64,000 nucleotides of DNA from HGM04593 sp045588485 (GCA_045588485.1 JAZNEI010000028.1:14592-78591), one strand, 5' to 3'. Shown: positions 14,944 to 24,300, numbered from the stretch's first letter. The notes: generated by a model not told the origin, from the sequence alone. A program made the numbers and translations.

Positions 14944-16709
14944 TGCATCTTTAAAAAGTCGAACATCTCGCCCTCGAAATAAGGTGATAACAACTCGAAC
15001 ACCCAAGCGTGATAGCTGTTGAGATACTCTATTGCCTCTATTCCCAGAATTTCGGGCACGATGGGAGTCTTATCTATGGGGCATATAGTAAGCGGTTGCA
15101 GTGCACAATACTCGCCAAATTCGGTTGTACAATGAGGCACTACGAGCATCGTGTTCTCTATGCGTATTCCGTGACGGCCGGCCTTATAAAGCCCCGGTTC
15201 GTTGGTAACGGTTGTCCCGGGAAGAAGCGGTGCCGGCATATGGTTCATACGTATCTGATGGGGGCCTTCGTGAACATTGAGAAAATGTCCTACTCCGTGA
15301 CCCGTTCCGTGCAGATAGTTTTCGCCTGCCTGCCACAACCACTGACGTGCAAGCACATCAAGCTGTGTACCACAGGTACCTTTGGGGAATTTTGCCATTG
15401 CCAATGATATATGTCCGCGCAAGACACGTGTGTAATCCTCGCACTGTTCGGGTGTGAGGTTGCCAAGTGCTATTGTGCGTGTAATATCGGTTGTTCCTCC
15501 TGTATATTGTCCGCCGCAGTCGAGAAGCAGGAATCCCTCGGGATGCAATGGAGCATTGCTCTCCTCGGTTGGTTCGTAGTGTACGATGGCTCCGTTCTTT
15601 CCGTAAGCCGATATTGTTGCGAAACTAAGTCCTCGGAATGTTTCATCTTCGCTGCGAATCTCGGTCAGCTTATGGTCTACGTCAAGTTCACTTACTCCAC
15701 CCTTCTCTACAGCAGGCTTCAACCAATGCAATAGCTTAACCATTGCAATGCCCTCGGCAAGCATTGCCTTTTTGAAGCCTTCAATCTCGACACTGTTTTT
15801 CACTGCTTTCATCTCGGCAATGGGTGATTCAGCAAATAGCTGTTCAACGCTATTTTTTAGGCTTCGACTCACTGCGGCATTGCATCGTAGGGGTTGCACA
15901 AGGATTGTGGCCTTGTCGTAAGACTCGAGTGCAGCCCAAACTTTCTCGTATGGTAAAACAGATATTCCCTCAGCTGCAAGATACTTGGTAACCGCTTTGT
16001 CTATCTTTTCACTGCCGACAAAGAGTGTGGCACTATCGTTTGTTACCAACATATAAGATACAACCACAGGGTTGTATTCTACATCACATCCACGTAGATT
16101 GGTGAGCCAAGCAATCTCATCGAGCATTGTCACCATCATTCCATCGGCACCCTTTTCGGATAACTTGTTGCGCAGACGAGCGAGTTTATTCTTTGCCGAC
16201 TCTCCTGCTATCTCAAGAGGCATTATATGAGCCTTGCCTGTAGGAACGGCAGGACGGTCGTTCCACAACTGCACAAAGGGGTCTTTGCTCTCGTCAATAT
16301 CAATACCTTTCTTCGACAGAGCCTCGAACCAGGTACTTACCTCGGCAATAGAGCACACTGTACCGTCGATGCCAACCCTATCACCCTTGCCTAATGTATT
16401 GCACAGCCATTCAATCATTGAGGGCGTGTCGGCATCACCATCTTTCATAAGGGTGTAACCCGTGCCGCTTAGCTGTTCCTCGGCAGCCAGCCAATAGCGT
16501 GAGTCGGTCCACAGACGTGCATCGTCAAGAGTGATGACAGCCGTTCCTGCCGAGCCATCGAATCCACTTATCCATTCGCGCGACTTCCAATGATTGGCCA
16601 CATACTCGCTGCTGTGTGCATCGCTACTCACTACTATAAATGCCTGCAAAGAGTTCTCTTGCATATATGCGCGTAACTGCGCCAAACGCTCTACTATATT
16701 GCTTTTCAT
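14928..16709 (-). CDS. pepP: Xaa-Pro aminopeptidase (M24B)
   Basis: A 593-residue cytoplasmic metallopeptidase that removes N-terminal residues preceding proline. It has the long three-domain build of the eukaryote-like aminopeptidase P group: two creatinase-N-like domains (GFDGSAGTAVITLDDARLWTD near 50) and a C-terminal pita-bread domain. Metal ligands are recognisable in LLLDCGGQYTGGTTDITRT (Asp pair), HGTGHGVGHFLNVHEGP (His), TVTNEPGLY (Glu) and GIRIENTMLV (Glu). It follows the TonB-like gene by 28 bases and overlaps the GDPD-like gene. The start ATG is preceded by a short AT-rich leader. Confidence 0.95.
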   Translation of the reverse strand: MKSNIVERLAQLRAYMQENSLQAFIVVSSDAHSSEYVANHWKSREWISGFDGSAGTAVITLDDARLWTDSRYWLAAEEQLSGTGYTLMKDGDADTPSMIEWLCNTLGKGDRVGIDGTVCSIAEVSTWFEALSKKGIDIDESKDPFVQLWNDRPAVPTGKAHIMPLEIAGESAKNKLARLRNKLSEKGADGMMVTMLDEIAWLTNLRGCDVEYNPVVVSYMLVTNDSATLFVGSEKIDKAVTKYLAAEGISVLPYEKVWAALESYDKATILVQPLRCNAAVSRSLKNSVEQLFAESPIAEMKAVKNSVEIEGFKKAMLAEGIAMVKLLHWLKPAVEKGGVSELDVDHKLTEIRSEDETFRGLSFATISAYGKNGAIVHYEPTEESNAPLHPEGFLLLDCGGQYTGGTTDITRTIALGNLTPEQCEDYTRVLRGHISLAMAKFPKGTCGTQLDVLARQWLWQAGENYLHGTGHGVGHFLNVHEGPHQIRMNHMPAPLLPGTTVTNEPGLYKAGRHGIRIENTMLVVPHCTTEFGEYCALQPLTICPIDKTPIVPEILGIEAIEYLNSYHAWVFELLSPYFEGEMFDFLKMQCAPL

Positions 16710-16737
16710 AACACCTGTTTTCTTTGAAACTGTTTAA

Positions 16738-17208
16738 TTAACGAAATACATTCTCGTCCCAGAACTGCTGAATATTCGAGTCACTGTTTGTACGGTTGTT
16801 ATCCATAATGACTTTAAAATTTATAGGCATTGTAAGTTCGGTGCGCACCCTTTTGCCATTCTTCTTTCCCGGCTTCCAGTCGGGCATATTCTTTACCACA
16901 CGAACCGCTTCGGCATCAAGTTCTTTCGATACCGAACGTAATACTCTGACACCTGTTATCACACCGTTTGCCTCTACTGTGAAGCCTACGATAACCTCGC
17001 CAACGGCACCACTGCGACGGGCCTCGGCAGGAAATTGCACCTCTTCTAAAAGATACTTCTGCAAGCCACGCTGTCCTGTAGGAAATCTCGGCATCTCTAT
17101 CTTGTCTTTCTTTTTCTTCTGAATCTCGGGCAAGAAAGATGCAGAGTTTGCTGTTGTTACAACCATAAAAGCTGTAAACAACAAGAAAAATATTCTCTTA
17201 ATACTCAT
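16738..17208 (-). CDS. TonB C-terminal-domain protein
   Basis: A 156-residue envelope protein. An N-terminal hydrophobic segment (RIFFLLFTAFMVVTTANSASF) is a signal or anchor. The rest is a TonB C-terminal domain: LQKYLLEEVQFPAEARRSGAVGEVIVGFTVEANGVITGVRVLRS with the conserved YP-like and LP-like positions. It lacks the long proline-rich periplasmic spacer of true TonB, so it resembles the short TonB-domain proteins common in Bacteroidetes, whose role is not settled. TATCTTCG on the minus strand (17244-17237) is a possible -7 box. It is first in the unit with pepP and the GDPD-like gene. Confidence 0.83.
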   Translation of the reverse strand: MSIKRIFFLLFTAFMVVTTANSASFLPEIQKKKKDKIEMPRFPTGQRGLQKYLLEEVQFPAEARRSGAVGEVIVGFTVEANGVITGVRVLRSVSKELDAEAVRVVKNMPDWKPGKKNGKRVRTELTMPINFKVIMDNNRTNSDSNIQQFWDENVFR

Positions 17209-17263
17209 ATTCAGTTGTTTAGATCAATTTATAGTGCGAAGATAATAATATAGTCAGATACAT

Positions 17264-17300
17264 AAAAGAAAATTCCTCAATAATCTTTCGATTATCAAGG
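17264..17300 (-). terminator. Terminator of tRNA-His
   Basis: On the minus strand CCTTGATAATC-GAAA-GATTATTGAGG forms an 11-bp stem with two wobbles and a GNRA loop, followed by AATTTTCTTTT. It lies just past the 3' end of the tRNA. Confidence 0.8.
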
Positions 17301-17310
17301 AAATTATTTT

Positions 17311-17386
17311 GGGTGACTAGTGGGATTCGAACCCACGACATTCAGAACCACAATCTGACGCTCTAACCGACTGAACTATAGTCACC
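17311..17386 (-). tRNA. tRNA-His (GTG)
   Basis: The minus strand folds as a 76-nt tRNA: acceptor GGTGACT / AGTCACC with a 3' C, D arm TAGTTCAGTCGGTTAGAGC, anticodon arm CAGATTGTGGTTCTG with GTG at 17351-17349, and T arm GTGGGTTCGAATCCCAC. The extra 5' G opposite discriminator C is the tRNA-His identity feature. CCA is not encoded. It is close to E. coli tRNA-His throughout. Confidence 0.97.
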
Positions 17387-17421
17387 ATCTAAAATGTCTG
17401 CTTTTCTGTGGAAAAGCGATG

Positions 17422-17429
17422 CAAAGGTA
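17422..17429 (-). promoter_or_regulatory. Candidate -7 box of tRNA-His
   Basis: TACCTTTG on the minus strand matches TAnnTTTG and lies about 36 bases before the tRNA 5' end. A TTGC at 17451-17448 is about 20 bases further upstream. Confidence 0.6.
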
Positions 17430-17729
17430 GAAACTTTTTTCCACATTTGCAAGCCTTAGAGAGATTTTCTTTAGAAAAATATTGCAAAAAAGTTATTTTG
17501 GACAATTTACACACTATGTTTTTATATCTTTTTATTGGTTTCCGGTAAAACTTTTTCAGTCTCTCATTTAGGCTTGTTTGCTAAATTCAGCCTTTCATTG
17601 TTTTTTTCTCCTACTTTTCGTGCCGACGAAAAGTAGGCAAAAGGCTCTGCGCACCAATGGACAACCTTATGATTTTATGAAAAAGGTGGGCAAACAACAT
17701 AGCTACACAAAAGCAATAGCCTCCCTATT
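17430..17729. other. Gene-free spacer with a 12-bp palindrome
   Basis: It contains the perfect stem-loop at 17610-17637 and T-rich sequence. No gene is recognised. Confidence 0.6.
17610..17637. repeat. Perfect 12-bp hairpin element
   Basis: CCTACTTTTCGT and ACGAAAAGTAGG pair perfectly around GCCG. The context (CTCCTACTTTTCGTGCCG, then AAAAGTAGGCAAAAGGCTC) looks like a repetitive extragenic palindrome seen in Bacteroidetes spacers, from memory. It may also terminate the membrane-protein gene on the minus strand. Confidence 0.55.
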
Positions 17730-19016
17730 CTACTCGCTATAGCCGTAGTACCACCAATAGGTGTGTCCGAAATTCTTTCTTATATAATTTGAACGTACCT
17801 GCAACTCGGGATGTTCGCGTTCCAGTTCAAGCATTGCTGCAAATTCTTTGCCAAGAGACTCAAGGTCGAAAAGTTTGGCCAATTTATCTGTTGGAATAGC
17901 AAAATCTCTGAAAGCCTCGATATAATGTTTGGGCAGTTCATCGCCATACTGCCAATTCATAAGTCCCATAGTAATGAGTCCTGCACGCAGAGCTTCGGAG
18001 TCGAACGGCAGTTCAATGTCTGACATTGCTGTCGCATAATATATAAGTGCCTCTTTATAATGCTGCGGCAGACTGTCGCCCTGTTCAAGATTATAGAACC
18101 GGGGGAGATAATCGACAAAATCGGTAAGACGCTTCTCTAACAGTAATCCACATAGGAAATAATCGGCTGCAACGTGCGACACACTATCGGTCTGCACCAC
18201 CCTAAAGAGATACTCCATAGCATCTTCGTCAGTGTTACGCTTAACTCCTATAGCGGCATATACGCTATCGGGCGACAAGGGTGTCAACTGCTGCATAGGC
18301 GGCAGAAGTCCCTCGGCACCATAATATTGCGGATAGGTAAATAGTTTGTCACCCATCTTATCGCATTGTGACAGATAATAGGCACGTGCTGCTGTAAGTT
18401 CGTGTGTGGCATTGAGCGAACGGCTTGCCACATTAAGCGCACCCTCGATATCTCCCTGTTTGAAACGGCTGTAGGCTGTTGCCTCGTATTTTATACTCTC
18501 GTGTCCATTGGAGAGCCATCCTGTAAGAAGGAACATCATTGTAAACAGCAACATATTGCGCCATATAATTCTGTTACCCTCCATCTTCAGATTCTTTATC
18601 TTTGCGAACAGTATTCTTTGCAGCAGAAAGGCAAAAAAGGCATATACAAGGAATCCGACAAGAAGTATTATCGTCCAAGAGAGATACTCGACCTCTCCTG
18701 TGTAGATGCCACGGTCGATGTCGGTCATGAATGCCAGCAACAGGGTCGCCGGCAGATAGGACATTGCAGTCCATTCACGTTGGAAGCGTGCTATCCTATT
18801 CATCCACCACGATAATAGTAACAGGATAGTGGTGGCCGATGCAGCCACCACGTATCCATTATAGTTTAGTTTTCCTGTTGCAACTTTGTCATAAAGAGCC
18901 TCAAGCAGTGGCGATTGATATACTGCTATGAACGTAAAACAGAATATAGCAAATACAAACGCACACATAAGGCTTACGCCGCGTTGCAATTTCTTTTCGC
19001 CTCGCTGTTCTCTCAT
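17730..19016 (-). CDS. DUF6057-like inner-membrane protein
   Basis: A 428-residue protein with four hydrophobic segments in the first ~170 residues (RGVSLMCAFVFAIFCFTFIA; YVVAASATTILLLLSWWM; SYLPATLLLAFMT; LSWTIILLVGFLVYAFFAF; then MLLFTMMFLLTGWL) and a soluble helical, TPR-like C-terminal half. The C terminus FGHTYWWYYGYSE is a pattern I associate with DUF6057; no function is known. Its start ATG shares an A with the glgB stop (TAATG), so the two are translationally coupled, although no link to glycogen synthesis is evident. Confidence 0.68.
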   Translation of the reverse strand: MREQRGEKKLQRGVSLMCAFVFAIFCFTFIAVYQSPLLEALYDKVATGKLNYNGYVVAASATTILLLLSWWMNRIARFQREWTAMSYLPATLLLAFMTDIDRGIYTGEVEYLSWTIILLVGFLVYAFFAFLLQRILFAKIKNLKMEGNRIIWRNMLLFTMMFLLTGWLSNGHESIKYEATAYSRFKQGDIEGALNVASRSLNATHELTAARAYYLSQCDKMGDKLFTYPQYYGAEGLLPPMQQLTPLSPDSVYAAIGVKRNTDEDAMEYLFRVVQTDSVSHVAADYFLCGLLLEKRLTDFVDYLPRFYNLEQGDSLPQHYKEALIYYATAMSDIELPFDSEALRAGLITMGLMNWQYGDELPKHYIEAFRDFAIPTDKLAKLFDLESLGKEFAAMLELEREHPELQVRSNYIRKNFGHTYWWYYGYSE

Positions 19017-21031
19017 TATTTACTGTTCTTGCGGTTTTTCTTCAATACGAGAGCTGTACGTGCCGGCAGATAGAGTTGCAACCAACCTTTCTTGCGACGT
19101 GCGTGCAGTTTGTCGTACTGCGTAAAGTGTGTCTGTGTCTCATCAACCAGTCCATATCCTCCGAAACGCTCGTTATCGCTACTCATTACAATTGAATAGT
19201 CACCCTCGGGAACAAGCAGACCGTAGTCGGTGAACGAACGTGTGGGATGGAAGTTGAATACAAAGATAAGGTCGCGACGAGAGAATGCCAATACTTGGTC
19301 GCCATCGTTGTGCCAAATCTCCTTCACTGGACGCTCCTGGAAATTCTTTGCACCACCGATAATCTTTGTCATCTCTTTGTCGAACTCGCCAAGAACGGTA
19401 TAGAAATAATCGGGATTATCAACAAGGCTCCACTGACGACGTGCATACTTATGGCTCCATCCGTTACCCTCACGTGGGAAGTCAATCCACTCGGGATGGC
19501 CGAACTCGTTACCCATAAAGTTCAGATAACCACCGTTTATGGTAGCAAGTGTAATGAGGCGTATCATCTTGTGCAGCGCAATACCGCGTGTTACGGTACC
19601 TGTCTCATCACCGCGTTTGAAGTGCCAATACATATCGGCATCAATAAGGCGGAAAATAATTGTCTTGTCACCCACTAGTGCTTGGTCGTGGCTCTCGGCG
19701 TATGAAATAGTCTTTTCATCCTTACGACGGTTGGTTAGCTCCCAGAATATAGATGAAGGTTTCCAATCCTCGTCACGACACTCTTTGATAACCTTAATCC
19801 AATAGTCGGGAACATTCATCGCCATACGGTAGTCGAAGCCGTAACCGCCGTCCTCGATGGGAGCTGCAAGGCCGGGCATACCCGATACCTCCTCGGCAAT
19901 AGTAATTGCCTTGGGGTTAACCTCGTGTATAAGGCGATTGGCAAGTGTCAGATAGCAGATTGCATCACCATCCTGATGACCATTGAAATAGTCACCATAG
20001 CTACAGAATGCCTCGCCAAGACCATGGCTGTAATATATCATAGATGTTACACCATCGAAACGGAAACCGTCGAACTTGTACTCTTCGAGCCAATATTTAC
20101 AGTTCGAGAGCAAGAAATGTACAACCTCGTTCTTGCCATAATCGAAACAGAGAGAATCCCATGCCGAGTGAACACGTCTCTCGCCCGAGTGGAAATACTG
20201 TGCAGGGTCGCCATCGAGCATTCCAAGTCCTTCGAGTTCGTTCTTAACCGCATGTGAATGAACAAGATCCATAATAACGGCAAGGCCCATTCCGTGTGCT
20301 GTATCAATAAGTTCTTTCAACTCCTCGGGTGTTCCGAAGCGCGAAGAGGGGGCAAAGAAATTCGATACGTGATAACCGAAACTTCCGTAATAAGGATGCT
20401 CCTGTATAGCCATAATCTGAATACAGTTGTATCCGTCGGCGACTATACGAGGAAGAATCTTCTCCTGAAATTCCTTGTATGTACCAACCTTTTCCTCTTC
20501 TTGTGCCATACCAATGTGGCACTCATATATGAGCAGAGGTGCCGTCTTTGGAGCAAACTTTGTGTGTTTGAATTTATACTCCTCCTCGGGACACCACACT
20601 TGTGCGCTGAAGATTTTTGTCTCTTCGTCCTGTACCACACGACGTGTCCACGCCGGAATACGTTCGCCACAGCCACCGTCCCAATATACCTTCATCTTGT
20701 AGTGCTGACCGTGTACAAGTGCTTTACGTGGAAGACGACGCTCCCACACTCCACCGGGCAGGGCCTTCAGTTCGTACTCGGGGCGTTCTTCCCAATTCGA
20801 GAAGTCTCCGACGAGCACAATTTTTTTAGCATTTGGTGCCCACTCGCGGAAGCACCATCCTGTTGATGTGCGGTGCAATCCGAAATAAAGATAACCCGAT
20901 GCAAAACTCGACAGTGTCTGTCGGCCGTTCTTTGTTAACTCTTTCTCTCTTTGCAGGAAATAACGATAACGTCCGTCAATCTCCAACGTGTAGGGCTCAA
21001 GGTAGCTGTCACGTGCTATAAGATTTAGCAT
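19016..21031 (-). CDS. glgB: 1,4-alpha-glucan branching enzyme (GH13)
   Basis: Makes alpha-1,6 branches in glycogen. At 671 residues it has the N-terminal CBM48-like domain (FREWAPNAKKIVLVGDFSNW, residues 61-80) and the GH13 barrel. The four GH13 motifs are present: DLVHSH (255-260), GFRFDGVTSM with nucleophile Asp326, ITIAEEVSG with acid Glu380, and YAESHDQ with Asp449. FRFDGVTSMIYYSHGLG is characteristic of the eukaryote-like branching enzyme subgroup rather than E. coli GlgB. It follows the YhcH gene by 56 bases and is coupled to the DUF6057-like gene. Confidence 0.97.
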   Translation of the reverse strand: MLNLIARDSYLEPYTLEIDGRYRYFLQREKELTKNGRQTLSSFASGYLYFGLHRTSTGWCFREWAPNAKKIVLVGDFSNWEERPEYELKALPGGVWERRLPRKALVHGQHYKMKVYWDGGCGERIPAWTRRVVQDEETKIFSAQVWCPEEEYKFKHTKFAPKTAPLLIYECHIGMAQEEEKVGTYKEFQEKILPRIVADGYNCIQIMAIQEHPYYGSFGYHVSNFFAPSSRFGTPEELKELIDTAHGMGLAVIMDLVHSHAVKNELEGLGMLDGDPAQYFHSGERRVHSAWDSLCFDYGKNEVVHFLLSNCKYWLEEYKFDGFRFDGVTSMIYYSHGLGEAFCSYGDYFNGHQDGDAICYLTLANRLIHEVNPKAITIAEEVSGMPGLAAPIEDGGYGFDYRMAMNVPDYWIKVIKECRDEDWKPSSIFWELTNRRKDEKTISYAESHDQALVGDKTIIFRLIDADMYWHFKRGDETGTVTRGIALHKMIRLITLATINGGYLNFMGNEFGHPEWIDFPREGNGWSHKYARRQWSLVDNPDYFYTVLGEFDKEMTKIIGGAKNFQERPVKEIWHNDGDQVLAFSRRDLIFVFNFHPTRSFTDYGLLVPEGDYSIVMSSDNERFGGYGLVDETQTHFTQYDKLHARRKKGWLQLYLPARTALVLKKNRKNSK

Positions 21032-21087
21032 AAGATATAAGGTTTAGTTAATAATTTTATTATTCTATCTCTATTTGCAGTTGTTTA

Positions 21088-21534
21088 TCAGATGGCTACC
21101 TTTACAATCACCTTTCTCAGTTTTATAGGGGTAACCGCAGGTGCATGACCGTCCTGTGGGAAGAACATTGTAAACATTCCACGTTTTACATTTACATAAT
21201 CGGTGGCCAACATTCCTAAAGGATAGAGCGAAGCATCGCCAGCCTCGTCATACTCGCGCTCGGGAAGCTCGTTCTTGGCGATGTAACCCATCACCTCGTC
21301 GGCTGTAAGAGGAATCTGTATGTCGATATATTTGCGGTGTATCTCAATGGGGGCCTCCTCTTTTGAACGGGGACCAACCTCCATAACATTGGCAAATACA
21401 AGGTCGCCACACACCTCATTGCGTCCCAAAGGAAGCGCCTCGAGGTCGGTATTCTGTATAAACTCTATTGCTTTTGCAAAATTGGGGTTCATAGCCTCAT
21501 AGGCCTTGATGTTTTCTAATGAATCGAGTATCAT
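21088..21534 (-). CDS. YhcH/YjgK/YiaL family protein
   Basis: A 148-residue cupin-like protein of the DUF386 family (E. coli YhcH/NanQ, an anomerase of sialic acid; related EbgC). Family blocks are MILDSLENIKAYEAMNP, AKAIEFIQNTDLEALPLGRN, EIHRKYIDIQIPLTADEVMG and the metal-site region TMFFPQDGHAPAV. It is the full usual length, with no signal peptide. No sialic acid genes are nearby; the neighbour glgB suggests carbohydrate use in general. The substrate is not deducible. Confidence 0.9.
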   Translation of the reverse strand: MILDSLENIKAYEAMNPNFAKAIEFIQNTDLEALPLGRNEVCGDLVFANVMEVGPRSKEEAPIEIHRKYIDIQIPLTADEVMGYIAKNELPEREYDEAGDASLYPLGMLATDYVNVKRGMFTMFFPQDGHAPAVTPIKLRKVIVKVAI

Positions 21535-21569
21535 ATCTGTTGATTTTAAGTTAGAATCTGTTTAACAAA

Positions 21570-22796
21570 TTATTTTTTGCTGTTTTTCTTCTTTTCGACC
21601 TGCTGTCCGAGGTCGTATTCGCATTCTCTTACCACATTTCCGGTACTATCCTTTACAATGAAGAGTCCGTGGCGTTGTCCTTCGGAAAATGTACCTTCGT
21701 AGCGATAGCCGTTCTCGTCTATTGCAATTCCTGTACCGTGTTCATTACCATCGAAATAGCCACCACGATATTTAAGACCACTCGACAAACGCAATATTCC
21801 TGCACCGTGCATTGTATCGTTCTGCCAATCGCCCTCGTAAACGTCGCCATTTGCCCAGGTATATTTACCTTTTCCGTGACGCATGTCATCTTTCCAGTCG
21901 CCAACGTAAACAGCACCGCCTTCGAATGTCATTGTACCTTTGCCGTTGCGTTTGCCATACTCGAAATGACCTGTATATGTCTCGCCCGAGACACTTTTAT
22001 AGATACCTTCGCCGTGCCATTCGCCATTTATATAATTACCCTCATAGGTGTCGCCGTTAGGAAATGTGAATTTGCCTTTGCCATGGCGCATATCATTTTT
22101 CCAGTCGCCAACGTATGTAGCACCCTCGGCAAAGGTATATGTCCCCTCGCCTTCGCGCAGATTATTTTTCCACATTCCTATGTATTTGCTGTTGTCGCTC
22201 CAGATGAATGTTCCCATTCCTTCGTGAACATCGTTTTTCCACTCACCCACGTATGAGGCACCATTGGCATAGAAATAACTGCCCGAACCTTCGCGTTTAT
22301 CCTCGACCCATGAGCCTGAATATACATCGCCATTGGGATAGGTCATCTTGCCGTATCCCTGCTGATAGTCGCAGTACCACTCGCCATCATAACATTTGCC
22401 GTCCAAAAAATGGTAAACGCCTTTTCCATGCTGTCGTCCTTCGAAAAATTCACCCTCGTATGACTCGCCATCGTGGAAACGGTACTTTCCTTTACCCTGC
22501 ATCTTACCCTTTACAAAAGAGCCTTCGTAGATATCGCCATTGGGAAAGACCTGTTTACCCTCGCCGTGAGGACGTTTGCCTTTAACCTCGCCGATATACG
22601 AAGAACCGTCTTTAAGACGTAGTACTTTTATATTTTGTTGCGATTTATCGTTTTTTTTGTCGTCTTTGGATACCGACAACATTGCTTCTGTATTACGGGT
22701 GTCGGTTGTAGTGTAACCTTGCACTTTGGCATTTGTCGCACCCGAAAGAAGCAGAATAGAGAGAACTAAATATATATTTTTTTTCATTTTTGTCAT
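21570..22796 (-). CDS. Exported MORN-repeat protein
   Basis: About 408 residues: a signal peptide (KKNIYLVLSILLLSGATNA), a Lys/Asp-rich linker, and then about 14 MORN repeats of ~23 residues (pattern YxGEWKxxxxxGxGxxxxxxG, e.g. YVGDWKNDMRHGKGKFTF) through residue ~390, with a charged C-terminal tail. MORN strips form an elongated beta surface for binding lipid or protein; the role of exported bacterial ones is unknown. ATGs at 22796 and 22787 are both possible; an upstream in-frame GTG at 22838 is less likely. An exact promoter lies at 22870-22901. The near-repeat DNA invites recombination. Confidence 0.88.
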   Translation of the reverse strand: MTKMKKNIYLVLSILLLSGATNAKVQGYTTTDTRNTEAMLSVSKDDKKNDKSQQNIKVLRLKDGSSYIGEVKGKRPHGEGKQVFPNGDIYEGSFVKGKMQGKGKYRFHDGESYEGEFFEGRQHGKGVYHFLDGKCYDGEWYCDYQQGYGKMTYPNGDVYSGSWVEDKREGSGSYFYANGASYVGEWKNDVHEGMGTFIWSDNSKYIGMWKNNLREGEGTYTFAEGATYVGDWKNDMRHGKGKFTFPNGDTYEGNYINGEWHGEGIYKSVSGETYTGHFEYGKRNGKGTMTFEGGAVYVGDWKDDMRHGKGKYTWANGDVYEGDWQNDTMHGAGILRLSSGLKYRGGYFDGNEHGTGIAIDENGYRYEGTFSEGQRHGLFIVKDSTGNVVRECEYDLGQQVEKKKNSKK

Positions 22797-22869
22797 TTTG
22801 TGTTTATATGCCGCATTTTGCAGGCCACAATATTTCACAGCAAGTGCAGTATATATTCGCTGCTTGCAG

Positions 22870-22901
22870 CAAATATACGAATATACTCATTAAATGACAA
22901 A
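22870..22901 (-). promoter_or_regulatory. Promoter of the MORN-repeat gene
   Basis: On the minus strand TTTG (22901-22898) and TATATTTG (22877-22870) are separated by exactly 20 bases, a full match to the Bacteroidetes consensus. It drives the MORN gene and possibly yhcH-glgB after it. Confidence 0.85.
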
Positions 22902-23037
22902 AAAAATGAGAGTTTTTAAGAAACAGTCCGAATTTCTATATAAATATTATCAAATTAGACTATCAAACAGTTTGTTTTATACAAAAAGAGCGAGGTTAGA
23001 TAACCTCAAAAAAAAGTATCCGATTGACTTTAACGAA

Positions 23038-24300
23038 TTATGCACCTACAACAATTTGCGACATTGATTCGGGAGCGAGGTACTCCTGTGCCAATGAACG
23101 CAACTCAGCCGGAGAGACGGTGCAAACAGTATCAAGATACTCGTTGACAGCCTCGAAAGGTTGTCCCGAGAGCCAAAGACTGATAAACACCTCGGCTTTT
23201 GGGAGTACTCCCTCATATTCGCGACACAGTTCGCCAAGGGTATAGTTACGCACAAGTTCAAGTTCCTCTTTAGGAACGTCTTCGTCTCTCAAACGTCTCA
23301 ATTCCTTGTCAACCTCGGCGAGCAACGGCTTCACATACTCATTGTCGGTTTCGGTACTTATCATAAATGCGTTTCTGTTGCCGTATGCATCAATTTCGGC
23401 CTCGATGTGATAGGTATAACCGTTGCTCTCACGTATATTGCTCATAAGTCGGCTGCCGAAATAGCCTCCTAATATAACCGTCAAAAAGCGGAAACGATGA
23501 AAATCGGGATGCGAGGTATCCATAACCATTCGCCCTACCCTTATCCCGCTTTGCAAAACGCCCTCAATAGTAACCTTTGAAGAGCCTAAGATTGGCGCAG
23601 GAGGTGCTATAAATGCCTCTTTACCCTCTTTGCTACCCCAAGAATCACCGAAACGTTTCTCTATTGCCATAACACTCTTATCATTGACATTTCCCGAGAT
23701 AAAGAATGCCATATTCCGTGAACCATAATACGATGCATGATACTCTTTCAAACACTCCTCTGTAATTGCATCATAATCCTCGGAACAGACAATATGTCCT
23801 AACGGATGCCCTTTTCCCCAAATTGCCTGCTCGAAATGGCGTTGTGCAACAACATCCACCTTACGACTGTTTATATGATAGAATGCCTTGTTGTTGTTTC
23901 TTATCGTCTCTAAATTCTTTGAAGGGAAAAGCGGACGTTTCACCATCGACTCCAACATATCCAGCATTGGCTCTAAATAGCGCCCAAGGGTGTATAGAGT
24001 TATTCTGTTGCACTCTTGCAGCGAGTACATCTCTATCCATGCTCCATAATAATCGAGCATACGCGAAATTTCCTCAGCCTTGTAATCGGATGTTCCCTCG
24101 CGCAACATACGGTTTGTAAAAAGAGCCTGAAGCGGACGCTCTTGTATAGAATAACCGCCACGAATAAGGAGGTCTATGCGTAACACATCTTGCGAACCTC
24201 CTTTTATAATATAAATGGGCACACCATTTGATAACACCGTCCTATGCGGCATTATCAAACAGGGTCTTTCCATTTTTTTTATTATTGGCGGCTGTATCAT
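23038..24300 (-). CDS. M16-family protein lacking the zinc motif
   Basis: A 420-residue protein of the insulinase/mitochondrial-processing-peptidase fold: LSNGVPIYIIKGGSQDVLRIDLLIRGG at the N terminus, the conserved YYGSRNMAFFISGNV near 190, and the C-terminal M16 domain GYFGSRLMSNIRESNGYTYHIE. In active members HxxEH follows the first strand. Here the place reads LQALFTNRMLREGT, so the zinc ligands are gone. It is therefore probably an inactive partner of an active M16 subunit encoded elsewhere, as in alpha/beta pairs, or a binding protein. It lies 7 bases after kdsB. Confidence 0.85.
   Translation of the reverse strand: MIQPPIIKKMERPCLIMPHRTVLSNGVPIYIIKGGSQDVLRIDLLIRGGYSIQERPLQALFTNRMLREGTSDYKAEEISRMLDYYGAWIEMYSLQECNRITLYTLGRYLEPMLDMLESMVKRPLFPSKNLETIRNNNKAFYHINSRKVDVVAQRHFEQAIWGKGHPLGHIVCSEDYDAITEECLKEYHASYYGSRNMAFFISGNVNDKSVMAIEKRFGDSWGSKEGKEAFIAPPAPILGSSKVTIEGVLQSGIRVGRMVMDTSHPDFHRFRFLTVILGGYFGSRLMSNIRESNGYTYHIEAEIDAYGNRNAFMISTETDNEYVKPLLAEVDKELRRLRDEDVPKEELELVRNYTLGELCREYEGVLPKAEVFISLWLSGQPFEAVNEYLDTVCTVSPAELRSLAQEYLAPESMSQIVVGA

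Noticed and set aside
17400..17729. Possible small RNA in the spacer after the tRNA promoter
   Set aside because: Only a palindrome and T-rich sequence are visible; no promoter-hairpin-terminator set could be defined.
20258..20866. 202-residue plus-strand ORF
   Set aside because: Antisense of glgB in a region with clear GH13 homology.
21669..22256. 195-residue plus-strand ORF with repeats
   Set aside because: Its periodicity simply mirrors the MORN repeats on the other strand.
21570..22838. MORN repeats considered as a CRISPR-like or satellite array
   Set aside because: The 69-base period encodes a protein repeat in an open frame; there are no identical repeats with unique spacers. No CRISPR array was found anywhere in the window.
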